Part shown: in pieces, positions 35,434 through 43,613 of the stretch
Layout of the letters: each line of letters begins with the position of its first letter
Position numbering within the stretch: the first letter of the stretch is position 1
From: Pelagibius sp.
Lineage (GTDB): Bacteria; Pseudomonadota; Alphaproteobacteria; Kiloniellales; Kiloniellaceae
Direction of reading: 5' to 3'
Assembly: GCF_028281305.1 (NCBI RefSeq)
Contig: NZ_JANQKD010000035.1
Span: forward strand, 1-64,000
Length of the DNA: 64,000 nt
Program-made: the position numbers and the translations under genes
Notes under the pieces: generated by a model
Seen by the model: the letters and a program-made list of their open reading frames with translations, nothing else
Database searches by the model: none
What the model was told of the DNA's origin: nothing

Positions 35434-35700
35434 TCAGGACAGCGCGCCGGCTTTCGCCGTCAGCGGCTCGACCTTGGTCCCCATCGCCTCGAAAAGCCGC
35501 TGCATGGATCCCAACTCGTCCTTGATGCTGAGTTTGCGCCGCTTGATCCGCCGCACGATCGCCGTGTCGGGCATGGGCCGCTTCATCTCGGCCTCAAGCT
35601 TCTCGTCCAGGCTTCGGTGCGTCATCAGCAGCGCCCGGTAGCGGCTGGCGATTCCGGAACCGGGGCGGGTCTTGGCTTTCCTGGCTTGAGCTACGCGCAT
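35434..35700 (-). CDS. DUF465 (YdcH-like) small protein
   Basis: 88-residue basic helical protein. The core RYRALLMTHRSLDEKLEAEM followed by IVRRIKRRKLSIKDEL fits DUF465, a family of short coiled-coil proteins of unknown function common in Proteobacteria. The start at 35700 is preferred over 35751 because GGGAGA precedes it and the extra 17 residues are not family-like. It converges with the phosphorylase gene, with 9 bases between the stops. Confidence 0.8.
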   Translation of the reverse strand: MRVAQARKAKTRPGSGIASRYRALLMTHRSLDEKLEAEMKRPMPDTAIVRRIKRRKLSIKDELGSMQRLFEAMGTKVEPLTAKAGALS

Positions 35701-35866
35701 TGGGCAGGTCTCCCATAGGTTACTGATCAGGGCATCTGCGGGTCGGGACATTAACGGCTTGGACCGTCGCCGGTTGTCCCGCCTGTCTTTGGCCGGGCCT
35801 GCCGAGCCCGCAGCACGTGCCGTGGATGCTGCAGGTCCCGACAGGCCCGGCGGGGGAACCGGAACG

Positions 35867-36667
35867 CTACTCGGCGGCGCTCAGGTGGTGAGGCGCCGAC
35901 CGACCGTTCAACGCCGCCAAGCGCTCGGAGAGGCTCTTTTTCTCTTTTCCGGCTGTGCCGCGCGCGGCTGTGAGCGCGGCCGCGAAGTGCGGATCGCTCT
36001 CCAACTGCTCGGTCTGAAAGAGCCCCGTCTTCAGCTGCAGCGTTTCCGATTCCGCCCGCAACTTCGCGGTCTGCTGGTTCATGGCATCGAGAGCCACACT
36101 GAGGGCCGAGATCGAACCGGTGACGCCCGCTGCCTCCTGCGCCCTCCGGTCCTGCACCTCGGCGCGCTCCTTGCGCAGGCGGGCCATTTCCAACTGGCGC
36201 TTCGCCGCCGTCAGTTCGCTCTGCGACTGCCGCAGCTTCTCGCCAAGCTCCTCGAAGGAGCGGCGCAGTTCGGCGCGCCAGGCCTCCACTTCCTGGTCCT
36301 CCTGCTCTTCCCGTTCGATCTCGGGCTTCAGGTGTTCGAGCTTCGTGATCACCTTGGTGAGACTGGCCTCGATCTCGGCCCTCGTCTGGCCGCTCTCTTC
36401 TTCCCTCAGCTTGGCTTCAAGCATCTGGGCGGCCTTCAGGTATTCTTCGTAGGTCCGGCGCAGCGCAGCGGTTTCCTCATGCTCGCGGCGCACTTCGGCT
36501 TCGGCTTCCGCGAGGCGGCGGCCCAGCTTGTGCAATTCAGCCTGCATCATGTCGATCTGGGCGCGGCTTGCAGTCTCCGGGTCGAAGGCCACGACAGCCG
36601 CCGTAAAGTCCTCCAAGACACCGGTGGCCTTGTTCATGCCGAAGTGCTTCAGAAAGCGCCACACCAT
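35867..36667 (-). CDS. Long coiled-coil protein of unknown function
   Basis: 266-residue acidic protein that is almost entirely predicted coiled coil by eye: repeated heptads rich in Glu, Ala, Arg and Leu from about residue 40 to 220 (for example LHKLGRRLAEAEAEVRREHEE and AEIEASLTKVITKLEHLK). The N-terminus MVWRFLKHFGMNKATG is amphipathic and basic, somewhat like the membrane-binding N-terminus of PspA-type proteins, but the rest does not match PspA clearly. The start at 36667 has GGAGGAGACCGAGG upstream; the longer frame from 36988 is not supported. It is divergent from the OxyR-like gene. Confidence 0.75.
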   Translation of the reverse strand: MVWRFLKHFGMNKATGVLEDFTAAVVAFDPETASRAQIDMMQAELHKLGRRLAEAEAEVRREHEETAALRRTYEEYLKAAQMLEAKLREEESGQTRAEIEASLTKVITKLEHLKPEIEREEQEDQEVEAWRAELRRSFEELGEKLRQSQSELTAAKRQLEMARLRKERAEVQDRRAQEAAGVTGSISALSVALDAMNQQTAKLRAESETLQLKTGLFQTEQLESDPHFAAALTAARGTAGKEKKSLSERLAALNGRSAPHHLSAAE

Positions 36668-36856
36668 CCTCGGTCTCCTCCGTCCCGGACACTGGCTTCC
36701 GTCACCCGAAGATTTGGGGATGGGCAGGAAAACGATCCAATCGACCCTCGGGGCGTCATTGATAGGAATTCCCGATCTTTCCCGAAGACCGGCCACAAAT
36801 CGGCGCAGATCGGAGGTTGAAAGGACCATCGTAAGGCACGATATAAACGCGATCTT

Positions 36857-36876
36857 TGATAGTTCATTCCAATCAG
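36857..36876. promoter_or_regulatory. Weak OxyR-type half-site before the LysR gene
   Basis: ATAG (36859-36862), seven bases, CAAT (36870-36873), embedded in TGAT...ATCA symmetry, resembles one half of the ATAG-N7-CTAT OxyR site with one mismatch. It lies 29-48 bases upstream of the LysR start, where autoregulatory sites are usual. It is only suggestive. Confidence 0.25.
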
Positions 36877-36904
36877 CCTTCCTGTCGAAAAGGACGCCGG
36901 CCCC

Positions 36905-37828
36905 GTGATACCCTCGCTGAAGCAGCTGCGCTATCTTGTGGCGATTGCCGATACCCTCCATTTCCGGCGGGCTGCAGAGTTGAGCCACGTCAGCCAGCCG
37001 ACCCTCAGCGGACAGCTGCGCGAGCTAGAGCAGCGCCTCGGCGTGCAACTGGTCGAGCGCAGCCGCGCCAAGGTCGTCCTCACCCCCATCGGCAAGGAGA
37101 TAGCGACCCGCGCCCGCGTCGTGCTGCGCCATGTCCAGGACCTCGTCGAGCTTGCCGAACAGGACAAAGGGGTCCTGGGCGGCACCCTGCGACTGGGCGT
37201 CTTGCCGACACTCGGCCCCTACCTGTTGCGCCACATCCTGCCGGAGCTGCACCTCAGCTATCCGGAGCTGAAGCTGTACATCCGCGAGGGCTCCCCCACC
37301 GCGCTGCTGCAGGACCTGGATGAGGGACGCCTCGACCTGCTGATCTTTGCGCTGCCCGTGAAGGGCGCGGACCTGAAGGTAGCACGGCTGTTCCGCGAAC
37401 CTTTGCTGATCGCGGCATCGAGCGATCATGGGCTTGCCGCCAAAGACTTCGCCGAGCGCGCGGACCTGAAAGGGGAGACCGTTCTGGGCCTGGAGCGTGG
37501 CTACCACCTTCATGCCCAGGTGCGTGAGCTTTGCGAACTCTATGGCGCCCGACTGTCGCTGGACTATGAAGGTACGAGCCTCGACACCCTGCGCCAGATG
37601 GTCGGCATGGGAATGGGACTCACTTTCCTGCCGGCACTCTATGTGCGCTCCGAGATTCCCAAGGACGAAGAAGTGGTCGTCCGCCCGCTACGCAGCCGAC
37701 CGCCGAGTCGCAGCATCGGCCTCGTCTGGCGTCGCCATTCGGCACGCAGCGACGAGTTCGCCGCCTTGGCCGGCGTGATGCGGGGTATCGTCAAGAGTGG
37801 CGTACCGGAAGTGACGGTTCTCAGTTGA
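36905..37828 (+). CDS. LysR-family regulator, OxyR-like without the peroxidatic cysteine
   Basis: 307-residue regulator with a GTG start. The helix-turn-helix is LHFRRAAELSHVSQPTLSGQL (18-38) and the effector domain follows from about residue 92. The order of blocks (LGVLPTLGPYLLRHILPEL, DTLRQMVGMGMGLTFLPAL) is that of OxyR proteins. E. coli OxyR senses peroxide through Cys199 and Cys208 in GHCLRDQAMGFC; the matching stretch here is GYHLHAQVRELC, so the first Cys is His201 while the second is kept (Cys210). It may thus sense something else or use a different mechanism. It diverges from the coiled-coil gene across 237 bases. Confidence 0.88.
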   Translation: MIPSLKQLRYLVAIADTLHFRRAAELSHVSQPTLSGQLRELEQRLGVQLVERSRAKVVLTPIGKEIATRARVVLRHVQDLVELAEQDKGVLGGTLRLGVLPTLGPYLLRHILPELHLSYPELKLYIREGSPTALLQDLDEGRLDLLIFALPVKGADLKVARLFREPLLIAASSDHGLAAKDFAERADLKGETVLGLERGYHLHAQVRELCELYGARLSLDYEGTSLDTLRQMVGMGMGLTFLPALYVRSEIPKDEEVVVRPLRSRPPSRSIGLVWRRHSARSDEFAALAGVMRGIVKSGVPEVTVLS

Positions 37829-38231
37829 CCGGCCGCAAGCCGCATTGGTCAGTGCACGAACCAATATCGCCAGCGCCGCGCCAAGCAACCGCAGCAGGCA
37901 AAGAGTATTGGCCGAGCATTCATCAGCCTCCTTTGTCGAACCATCGGCACTTCCTATAATTGTAAAACTACACCCGTTTACGCTGGACTTGGCGTGACTC
38001 TGTCACTATTTGCAAGGCCAAAACAATTTGAGCTCTTCGGGAGGCTCGCGAACGCCGACAACGGCCTGGTCTTCTGCTGCTATGCGGTCCCTTGCGGACC
38101 GTACCTTTCATTCACGCCTTACGGCAGCGGAGGCATTCGGGGAAGCGTCTGTCTAACGCGCGCATCGCCACTTGAAGAGCCTGCAGGATGTGGAAGAGCT
38201 CGGCAGCAGCGGTCGAACGGAAGGCAATTGG
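37829..38231. other. 403-base gap between LysR and AraC genes
   Basis: The gap holds a 6-bp inverted repeat ATTGGT/ACCAAT (37844-37849 and 37860-37865) shortly after the LysR stop, a good plus-strand promoter (37933-37960), and a tiny minus-strand frame of 24 codons (37849-37923) with AAAGGAGG just upstream. The 94-codon plus-strand frame starting at 37994 overlaps the AraC leader and lacks a ribosome site, so I do not call it a gene. Confidence 0.5.
37933..37960 (+). promoter_or_regulatory. Sigma-70-type promoter upstream of the AraC gene
   Basis: TTGTCG (37933-37938), a 16-base spacer and a perfect TATAAT (37955-37960). It reads toward the AraC-family gene and would give a leader of about 260 bases. 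It is one of the few AT-rich places in the window. Confidence 0.45.
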
Positions 38232-39149
38232 ATGCCATCGGAAGAAGATGCGCGAGTGAGCGGAGACTACAGTGACCACTTTGACTTTCTGTCACGGGGC
38301 CCCTACGCGCAGTTCGTCATAGAGAAGCGCTCGGTCGGGCGCCGTCCGGTCCGCATGTTGCGCACGGCGCAGCCGGCGGGTGACTTCTCCGACCCCGCCC
38401 AGCCCGACGTCATTCTCTACAAGGCCCTGCGTTCCGAAGGCCATACCGTGCGCGATCTCGGCGCCGGCCGCGTGCGCCACCGCTTTCGCAAAGGCGACTT
38501 CGACCTGCAGGGCCCGGGGGTTGCCAATCACATCGTCGCGGAAGGCAGTCATGAGCTGATCGACTTCATCCTGCCGATCGAGGCCGTGCGCGAGGTGCTG
38601 GATGAACGGCGTCCTGGCTTCAACGGCGACTTCGGTCGCCTTCACGCCCAGCCCTTCCGGGATTTCTTCCTGGAACAACTCTGCATGAGCCTGTGGCGCG
38701 AGAGCGAGGCAGGCAACCCGAACGGCAACCTCTTCGTCGAAGGCGTCCTCGTCAGCATGATCGCCATCCTGTCGAGCCTGGCTGAGCGGCAGTCAATCGC
38801 GGAGAGCAGCTCCGTCAGCCCGATGCCCTCGCGGACGCTACAGGAGATCGACAGCTTCATAGAGGCGAACCTGAGCAAGAACCTCTCCAACACAGACCTT
38901 TCTGGTCTGGCGTGCCTGCCCCAGTTGCGCTTTACCCGCGCCTTCAAGGCAGCGACCGGGCGCACCCCGCATCAATACGTTCTCGCCCGCCGGATCAGCC
39001 GAGCCCAGGAACTGCTCGCCGCCGGCGACATGCCGATCGTCGAGATTGCCTATGCCTGCGGCTTCGCCTCCCAAAGCCACATGACCGACGTCTTCCGTCA
39101 GAAGATCGGCGTCACCCCGGGGCGCTATCGCAAGGAAGTACGGGGTTAG
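38232..39149 (+). CDS. AraC-family transcriptional regulator
   Basis: 305-residue regulator with a C-terminal AraC double helix-turn-helix (FIEANLSKNLSNTDLSGLA to QKIGVTPGRYRKE), including FTRAFKAATGRTPHQYVLARRI and the highly typical VEIAYACGFASQSHMTDVFR. The N-terminal about 200 residues form a sensor domain that I do not recognise. The ATG at 38232 has GGAAGG upstream and is preferred to the TTG at 38172. It converges with the sulfoquinovose-type operon (30 bases between the stops) and has no obvious target next to it. Confidence 0.88.
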   Translation: MPSEEDARVSGDYSDHFDFLSRGPYAQFVIEKRSVGRRPVRMLRTAQPAGDFSDPAQPDVILYKALRSEGHTVRDLGAGRVRHRFRKGDFDLQGPGVANHIVAEGSHELIDFILPIEAVREVLDERRPGFNGDFGRLHAQPFRDFFLEQLCMSLWRESEAGNPNGNLFVEGVLVSMIAILSSLAERQSIAESSSVSPMPSRTLQEIDSFIEANLSKNLSNTDLSGLACLPQLRFTRAFKAATGRTPHQYVLARRISRAQELLAAGDMPIVEIAYACGFASQSHMTDVFRQKIGVTPGRYRKEVRG

Positions 39150-39179
39150 AACCTCATCCTCACCCAGAGCGGATATGCT

Positions 39180-40271
39180 CTAGAGGTCGACAGGAACGCC
39201 CTCGGCAATGGAGCGTTCGGCAGCCGCGCCCATGGCCACGGCTTTCAGGCCGTCGGCGAGGGTCACTTCCACGGCGCCACGCCCCAGCGCCGCCTCGCGG
39301 AAGCGCAGGTGCTGGTAGTAGGTGGAGCCGTGGTGTTCGCCGGCCCCAAGCACCGCAGGATCGACCGGTACCGGCAGGCGCCGCGGTTCGATCGGTGCGC
39401 GGGGGGAGATTTCCAGCATCGCCTCGCGGGCATGACCGCCGACCCGCCGTTCCGGGCCGGGAATACAGCAGGCGACGCGGCCCTTCGCACCTGTTGCGGT
39501 GATCTCCTCCTGAAACCAGGCGCCCTCGGCAAACATGCAGAGCTCCAGCATCGCCCGTGCGCCGCCGGCAAAGTCGACCACCGCGTAGGCATTGTCGATG
39601 ATATCCGGGCAGCGACCACCGTAACGCTCCTCCCGGTGGTTCACGTCGGCTCCCCCGGTGGCATAGATACGCCTTGGCTCGTCCTCGAGGATCAGGCGCA
39701 TGAGATCGAAGAAGTGGCAGCACTTCTCCACCATGGTGCCGCCGGTGTTGGCGTTGAAGCGGTTCCAGTGGCCGACCTTCTCCAGGAAAGGATAGCGGTG
39801 CTCGCGGATGGTCAGCATCTTCAGGGGCCCCGCCACACCCTTGCGCAGTTCCTCTCGAAGGGCGGCGATGGGTGGCATGTAGCGGTACTCCATGGCAACC
39901 CAGAGCGGCGCCCGCCAGGATGCCGCCAGCGCAGTCAAGCGCTCCCCAAGACAAGGGGTGGTGACCACCGGTTTCTCAACCAGCACCGGGCGCGGCGGCC
40001 CGGCGAAGACCTGCTCCAAGACGTCCAGGTGAGTGTGGTTTGGACTGGCGACAATGACCGCATCGACGTCGTCCCGCCCGACCAGCGCCGCGGCATCGGC
40101 GAGCAGCGCGGCATCGGGGGCCGCCTCGGCATTGAGCGCCTGCTGGCCGCTGTCCGGATCGGCAATGGCGGTCACCGCCGAGCCGGGGATCAGCGCCAGG
40201 TTGGCGATATGCTCACGCGCCATCATGCCGCCGCCGATGACGCCGTAGCGCAGGGTCTCCGCAGCCGTCAC
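39180..40271 (-). CDS. Gfo/Idh/MocA-family protein, possibly NAD-dependent sulfoquinovosidase-like
   Basis: 363-residue NAD(P)-binding protein. The Rossmann motif is YGVIGGGMMAREHI (9-22), followed by the family motif VEKPVVTT, and the central GGTMVEKCCHFFDLM carries the His at the catalytic position. Members of this fold are mostly sugar dehydrogenases, but GH109- and GH188-type members use NAD to hydrolyse glycosides, and GH188 proteins cleave sulfoquinovosides. Because this gene closes an operon with a sulfofructose-kinase-like and an SFP-aldolase-like protein, hydrolysis of sulfoquinovosyl glycerol is a sensible hypothesis. Ordinary dehydrogenase activity remains possible. It starts with a GTG overlapping the isomerase stop (GTGA). 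Confidence 0.75.
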   Translation of the reverse strand: MTAAETLRYGVIGGGMMAREHIANLALIPGSAVTAIADPDSGQQALNAEAAPDAALLADAAALVGRDDVDAVIVASPNHTHLDVLEQVFAGPPRPVLVEKPVVTTPCLGERLTALAASWRAPLWVAMEYRYMPPIAALREELRKGVAGPLKMLTIREHRYPFLEKVGHWNRFNANTGGTMVEKCCHFFDLMRLILEDEPRRIYATGGADVNHREERYGGRCPDIIDNAYAVVDFAGGARAMLELCMFAEGAWFQEEITATGAKGRVACCIPGPERRVGGHAREAMLEISPRAPIEPRRLPVPVDPAVLGAGEHHGSTYYQHLRFREAALGRGAVEVTLADGLKAVAMGAAAERSIAEGVPVDL

Positions 40272-41626
40272 TGGGCGTCGAGATCCAGAAGCGGCAGGTC
40301 GGCCGCGGCGGCGGCCGCTTCGACCCCAGCCTTAACGTCGCCATAGGTGATGGAGACGTGGTGCTCCAACTGGGCATCGATGAATGCGCGCCGCGCCGCC
40401 TCCGCGCCGCAGTCGAAGCGGATGACGCCCGACGTCCCGGTGAAGGACATCGGCCGGCGCAGGATCTCGCCGCGCCCGACCACCATCTTCAATTCGGACT
40501 GCGCCTGACTGATGCGCGCCACGGTGACGCGGCCCGGCTTCAGGGGAAACTCGTGCAGCAGCGGCATGCGCCGGTTGGTGTGGATCGTGGCCCGCGGCGC
40601 GAAACCGGGGTCGCAGAAGTCGAGCGGTGCGAGACCGCAGTGCCAGAGCACCGCGGTGTCGTCGTCGGAGTCGAAGTCAACGATATCGGTCAGCATGGCC
40701 GGTCCGTCAGCCAGGGTCTGCAGCAGGCGGGAGCCCACCGTCCCCAGCATGTCCGCCTCGCAGGACGCCGGTATGCGCTCGCCGTTGAGGGTCGCCATGG
40801 CGCCACAGACCGCGCAGCCGTACTCGGTGAAGGTTTCCGGCCAGCAGCGCACGGCGAAGCCGTCGAGCTGGCGCTCCTCGGCCATATCGCGCAGGGCGCT
40901 GTAGCAGCGCAGCGAGCGCTCGACCTGTTCGCCATCGAGGGTTTCGACGCCTTCCAGGCGCTCGGCGGCCTGGCTCTTCAGCGCGCCGATCCGTGCGCCG
41001 TCCGCGGCCTTGGCCGCGGCGAACAGTGTTTCAAGGTCGATGCGCTCGACATCGACGCCGAAGCGGGATGTCAGTTCAGCCTCGTCGAAGCCGCAGGTGT
41101 CGAAGCCCGCCGGGTGTTCACCCACCAGGCCGACCCGGCAGGCCAGGTCCGGCGCCGCCCCGGGCTGCGCCGCACGCGGCACGGGGCCGGCACCGCTCTC
41201 CGCAAAGAGCGCGGCGAGGTCCGGACTGGCCGTTGCCGGGGCATGCAGCCAGCCGCAGCGCCGGTCGATCTTGCCCAGGGCGTGGGACGCCAAGCTGAGA
41301 CCGCAGAAGGAGTTCAACCGCAGGCGCCCGCCGTCGCGCGGTTCCGGAAACGCCCAGATCGCGATCGGCGCCGCAAGCGTGGCGCCGATCGCAGACGTCA
41401 TGGCGGCATCGCAGAAGGTAGCCTGAATGATCAGGACACCGTCCGGCCGCTGTTCCTTTACCGCATCCAGGCGCGCTTCGACAGCAGGGGCGTCCATCAG
41501 CAGGCCCGCATCGCCCAGCACCTCGGCGCCGCTCGCAGCCAGCGAGGCGACGGCCGTCTCGGCCGTCTGCGATGCCAAGTCCACATCGAAGGTCGGGCGT
41601 GCCAGGCAAAAGACCGCGATTCGCAT
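40268..41626 (-). CDS. FucI/AraA-type (COG2407) sugar isomerase
   Basis: 452-residue protein of the L-fucose/L-arabinose isomerase-like family. Family blocks are RCWPETFTEYGCAVCGAM, the metal-site region ASCEADMLGTVGS, TAVLWHCGLAPLDFC and HEFPLKPGRVTVARIS. Relatives of this type act as sulfoquinovose isomerases in some sulfoglycolytic pathways, replacing the unrelated YihS of E. coli. In this operon it would convert sulfoquinovose to 6-deoxy-6-sulfofructose for the kinase (inference). It starts at an ATG that overlaps the aldolase stop (TGATG) with GGGAGA upstream. Confidence 0.85.
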   Translation of the reverse strand: MRIAVFCLARPTFDVDLASQTAETAVASLAASGAEVLGDAGLLMDAPAVEARLDAVKEQRPDGVLIIQATFCDAAMTSAIGATLAAPIAIWAFPEPRDGGRLRLNSFCGLSLASHALGKIDRRCGWLHAPATASPDLAALFAESGAGPVPRAAQPGAAPDLACRVGLVGEHPAGFDTCGFDEAELTSRFGVDVERIDLETLFAAAKAADGARIGALKSQAAERLEGVETLDGEQVERSLRCYSALRDMAEERQLDGFAVRCWPETFTEYGCAVCGAMATLNGERIPASCEADMLGTVGSRLLQTLADGPAMLTDIVDFDSDDDTAVLWHCGLAPLDFCDPGFAPRATIHTNRRMPLLHEFPLKPGRVTVARISQAQSELKMVVGRGEILRRPMSFTGTSGVIRFDCGAEAARRAFIDAQLEHHVSITYGDVKAGVEAAAAAADLPLLDLDAQ

Positions 41627-42723
41627 CAGAGTCTCCCTTCCAGGTCGTCGTAAGCCCCTTGCATCCACTCACTCTCCCAGCCCGCCGGCCGCAGCGGGCC
41701 CTCGGCTCCATCGTCGAACCAGCGGGTCCAGGGGCACGCCTTTGCGTCCGCCAGGGCGTTCAGCTCCTTCATATAGTCGGCCGCCGGACCGGACAACGCC
41801 GTCGCCATCGCCGCCATATCCGGGAAGTGTTGAAAGGCGTCCCACCAGATTGCGCGGCCGGCGAGAAAACCGCTGGCGCCGGCCTCGAAGGCATAGTGAA
41901 GGACATTGCGGAAAGCATCCTGGCTGGCGCCGGCGGAGAGCATGACCCAGGGCCGCCCGGCGAGCCGCCCCATTTCTTCGAAGAGCGCGGTGGTCGCTCC
42001 ATCCCCCGGCGGCGGCACCTCCTTGGCGGGAACCGGGCTCTCCAACTTGAAGACATCCACGCCATAGTCCGGCGCCGCGAAGGTTTCCACCGTCTTCAGC
42101 ACGTGGTCGGCCCGCTTGCCGGCTTGTTCCACATAGTCCTTGGTCTGCCCGGTATCGCCCGCCAGCGGATAGAGCAGCATCTCCAGCAGAAAGGGGATGT
42201 CGTAACGTGCGCAGGCCTCGCCCACCTGCTTGGTGAAATCGAGTTGCGCCTGGCGCGACACGGCATCCTGGTCCGGGTGATACCAGGTCAGCACTTTGAC
42301 CGCGTCACCGCCCGCGCGCTTGATCTTGGAAACCGACCAGTCGTCGATGGCCTTGGAGAGGCGGCCGTCCCCGCCCTCGCCGAAAACCGAGTCCTCCAGG
42401 GTAACGACGAGCCCGTGGTGCGGCGCAAGAACGGTCATGGCATCGCTCAGCGCATAGGTGGGATCGGCCAGCACCGCTGAGGCGTGCGGCGCCAGCGCCT
42501 CCATCAAGGCGCGCTTCACCGCCCTTACGTCGCCGTAGCGCGGGCGGTCCTCGCCGCGCGCTTCGGCGACCCGGTTCTTGATGGGCGGGCGCTGATCGAC
42601 CGCCAGCATCTTGAAGCGGCCGCCAGCGTCGGCCATGCGGCGCAGGCCCCAGAACTTCCCGGGGCTCAAGATCGTGGACTGGGCGACCCGGGGTTGGGCG
42701 GCCTGAGATTGGGGGGCATTCAT
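41626..42723 (-). CDS. Class I aldolase, sulfofructose-phosphate aldolase (YihT/LacD)-like
   Basis: 365-residue aldolase of the LacD/YihT group. The N-terminal KMLAVDQRPP, ASAVLADPTYAL, the Schiff-base Lys226 in VDVFKLESPVP, and the phosphate-end motifs VMLSAGAS and ASGFLAGRAIWW appear in the order seen in YihT. The protein is about 70 residues longer than YihT, with a leader at the N-terminus (residues 1-35) and an extended tail. It would split 6-deoxy-6-sulfofructose 1-phosphate into dihydroxyacetone phosphate and sulfolactaldehyde. Tagatose-bisphosphate cleavage is the alternative family activity. The start overlaps the kinase stop (ATGA). Confidence 0.85.
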   Translation of the reverse strand: MNAPQSQAAQPRVAQSTILSPGKFWGLRRMADAGGRFKMLAVDQRPPIKNRVAEARGEDRPRYGDVRAVKRALMEALAPHASAVLADPTYALSDAMTVLAPHHGLVVTLEDSVFGEGGDGRLSKAIDDWSVSKIKRAGGDAVKVLTWYHPDQDAVSRQAQLDFTKQVGEACARYDIPFLLEMLLYPLAGDTGQTKDYVEQAGKRADHVLKTVETFAAPDYGVDVFKLESPVPAKEVPPPGDGATTALFEEMGRLAGRPWVMLSAGASQDAFRNVLHYAFEAGASGFLAGRAIWWDAFQHFPDMAAMATALSGPAADYMKELNALADAKACPWTRWFDDGAEGPLRPAGWESEWMQGAYDDLEGRL

Positions 42724-43613
42724 AATCTGGTCTCCAACAAGCTTGTCACTTCCTGTCGCGTCGGGAACGCGCCGGGGCCGCTGGGCTGGGCGACCTTCAA
42801 AGCCGCCGCCGCAGAGGCAAAGCGCAGCGCCTCGGGGAAGGCCTTGCCCTCCCCCAGCGCAAGCGCGGCAGCGCCGTGGTAGACATCGCCGGCACCCAGC
42901 GTATCGACGGCCTGAACCGGCACCGCCGGCACCTGGCCGCTCCGCCCGGCCTCGATCCAAAAAGCGCCCTCGGCCCCCGCGGTCACGGCAAAGGCAACAC
43001 CCGGATGGCCTTCCGCAACGGTCGCAAGCGCGGCCTGACGGTCCCCCGGCTGCAGGCTCTCGAGGCCGGCGGCACTGAAGATGACATGGCTTGCGCGGGC
43101 CATCAGATCGCGGGCCTCTTCCGGGGCGGTGTCGTAGTCGAGCACGCCGGGCACACCGGCCACGGCTGCCGCCTGCAGGCCCATGCGCGCCGCCTCAGGC
43201 CAGCGCAGGTCGCACATCACCGCATCGGCCCCGGCAAAGGAAGTGCTGTCCGGCGCGCCTCGGAACAATGCCGGGTCCTTGTGATTGATCAGCATGCGTT
43301 CCCCGCGCGGGTCGACGAAGACGGCCGAGGTGGCAGTGACGCCCTCCGGCGGCGTTTGCAGACCGGAGCAGTCCACCTCTGCTGCGGCCAACACCGCGCG
43401 CAGACTTTGTCCGGCGGCATCCGCGCCCACCCGGCTGACCAGCCGCGCCGCGCCACCGAGCCGGGCCACCGCCATGGCGGCATTGGCGGCGATCCCCCCG
43501 GCCACCTCGCGGCGCGAAACCGCGGCATACTTCGTGGCATCGACGGGCAGGCGTTCGACCTGGAAAACCTGATCGAGCACGGCAATGCCGGCGCAGACGA
43601 CACGCAGGGTCAC
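42720..43613 (-). CDS. PfkB-family kinase, sulfofructose kinase (YihV)-like
   Basis: 297-residue ribokinase-fold kinase whose N-terminus (VCAGIAVLDQVFQVERLP) closely follows my memory of E. coli YihV. The DTLGAGD catalytic motif is intact. YihV recognises the sulfonate with Lys27, Asn109 and Arg138. The equivalent residues are present here: Lys28 in DATKYAA, Asn110 in GERMLINHKDP and Arg137 in CDLRWPEAA. This is the strongest sequence evidence that the operon handles sulfofructose. It starts with a GTG that overlaps the sulfolactate-dehydrogenase-like gene, and its stop overlaps the aldolase start. Confidence 0.87.
   Translation of the reverse strand: MTLRVVCAGIAVLDQVFQVERLPVDATKYAAVSRREVAGGIAANAAMAVARLGGAARLVSRVGADAAGQSLRAVLAAAEVDCSGLQTPPEGVTATSAVFVDPRGERMLINHKDPALFRGAPDSTSFAGADAVMCDLRWPEAARMGLQAAAVAGVPGVLDYDTAPEEARDLMARASHVIFSAAGLESLQPGDRQAALATVAEGHPGVAFAVTAGAEGAFWIEAGRSGQVPAVPVQAVDTLGAGDVYHGAAALALGEGKAFPEALRFASAAAALKVAQPSGPGAFPTRQEVTSLLETRL

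Noticed and set aside
37994-38275. 94-codon plus-strand frame in the LysR-AraC gap
   Set aside because: No ribosome site, overlaps the AraC start in another frame, no recognisable protein features.
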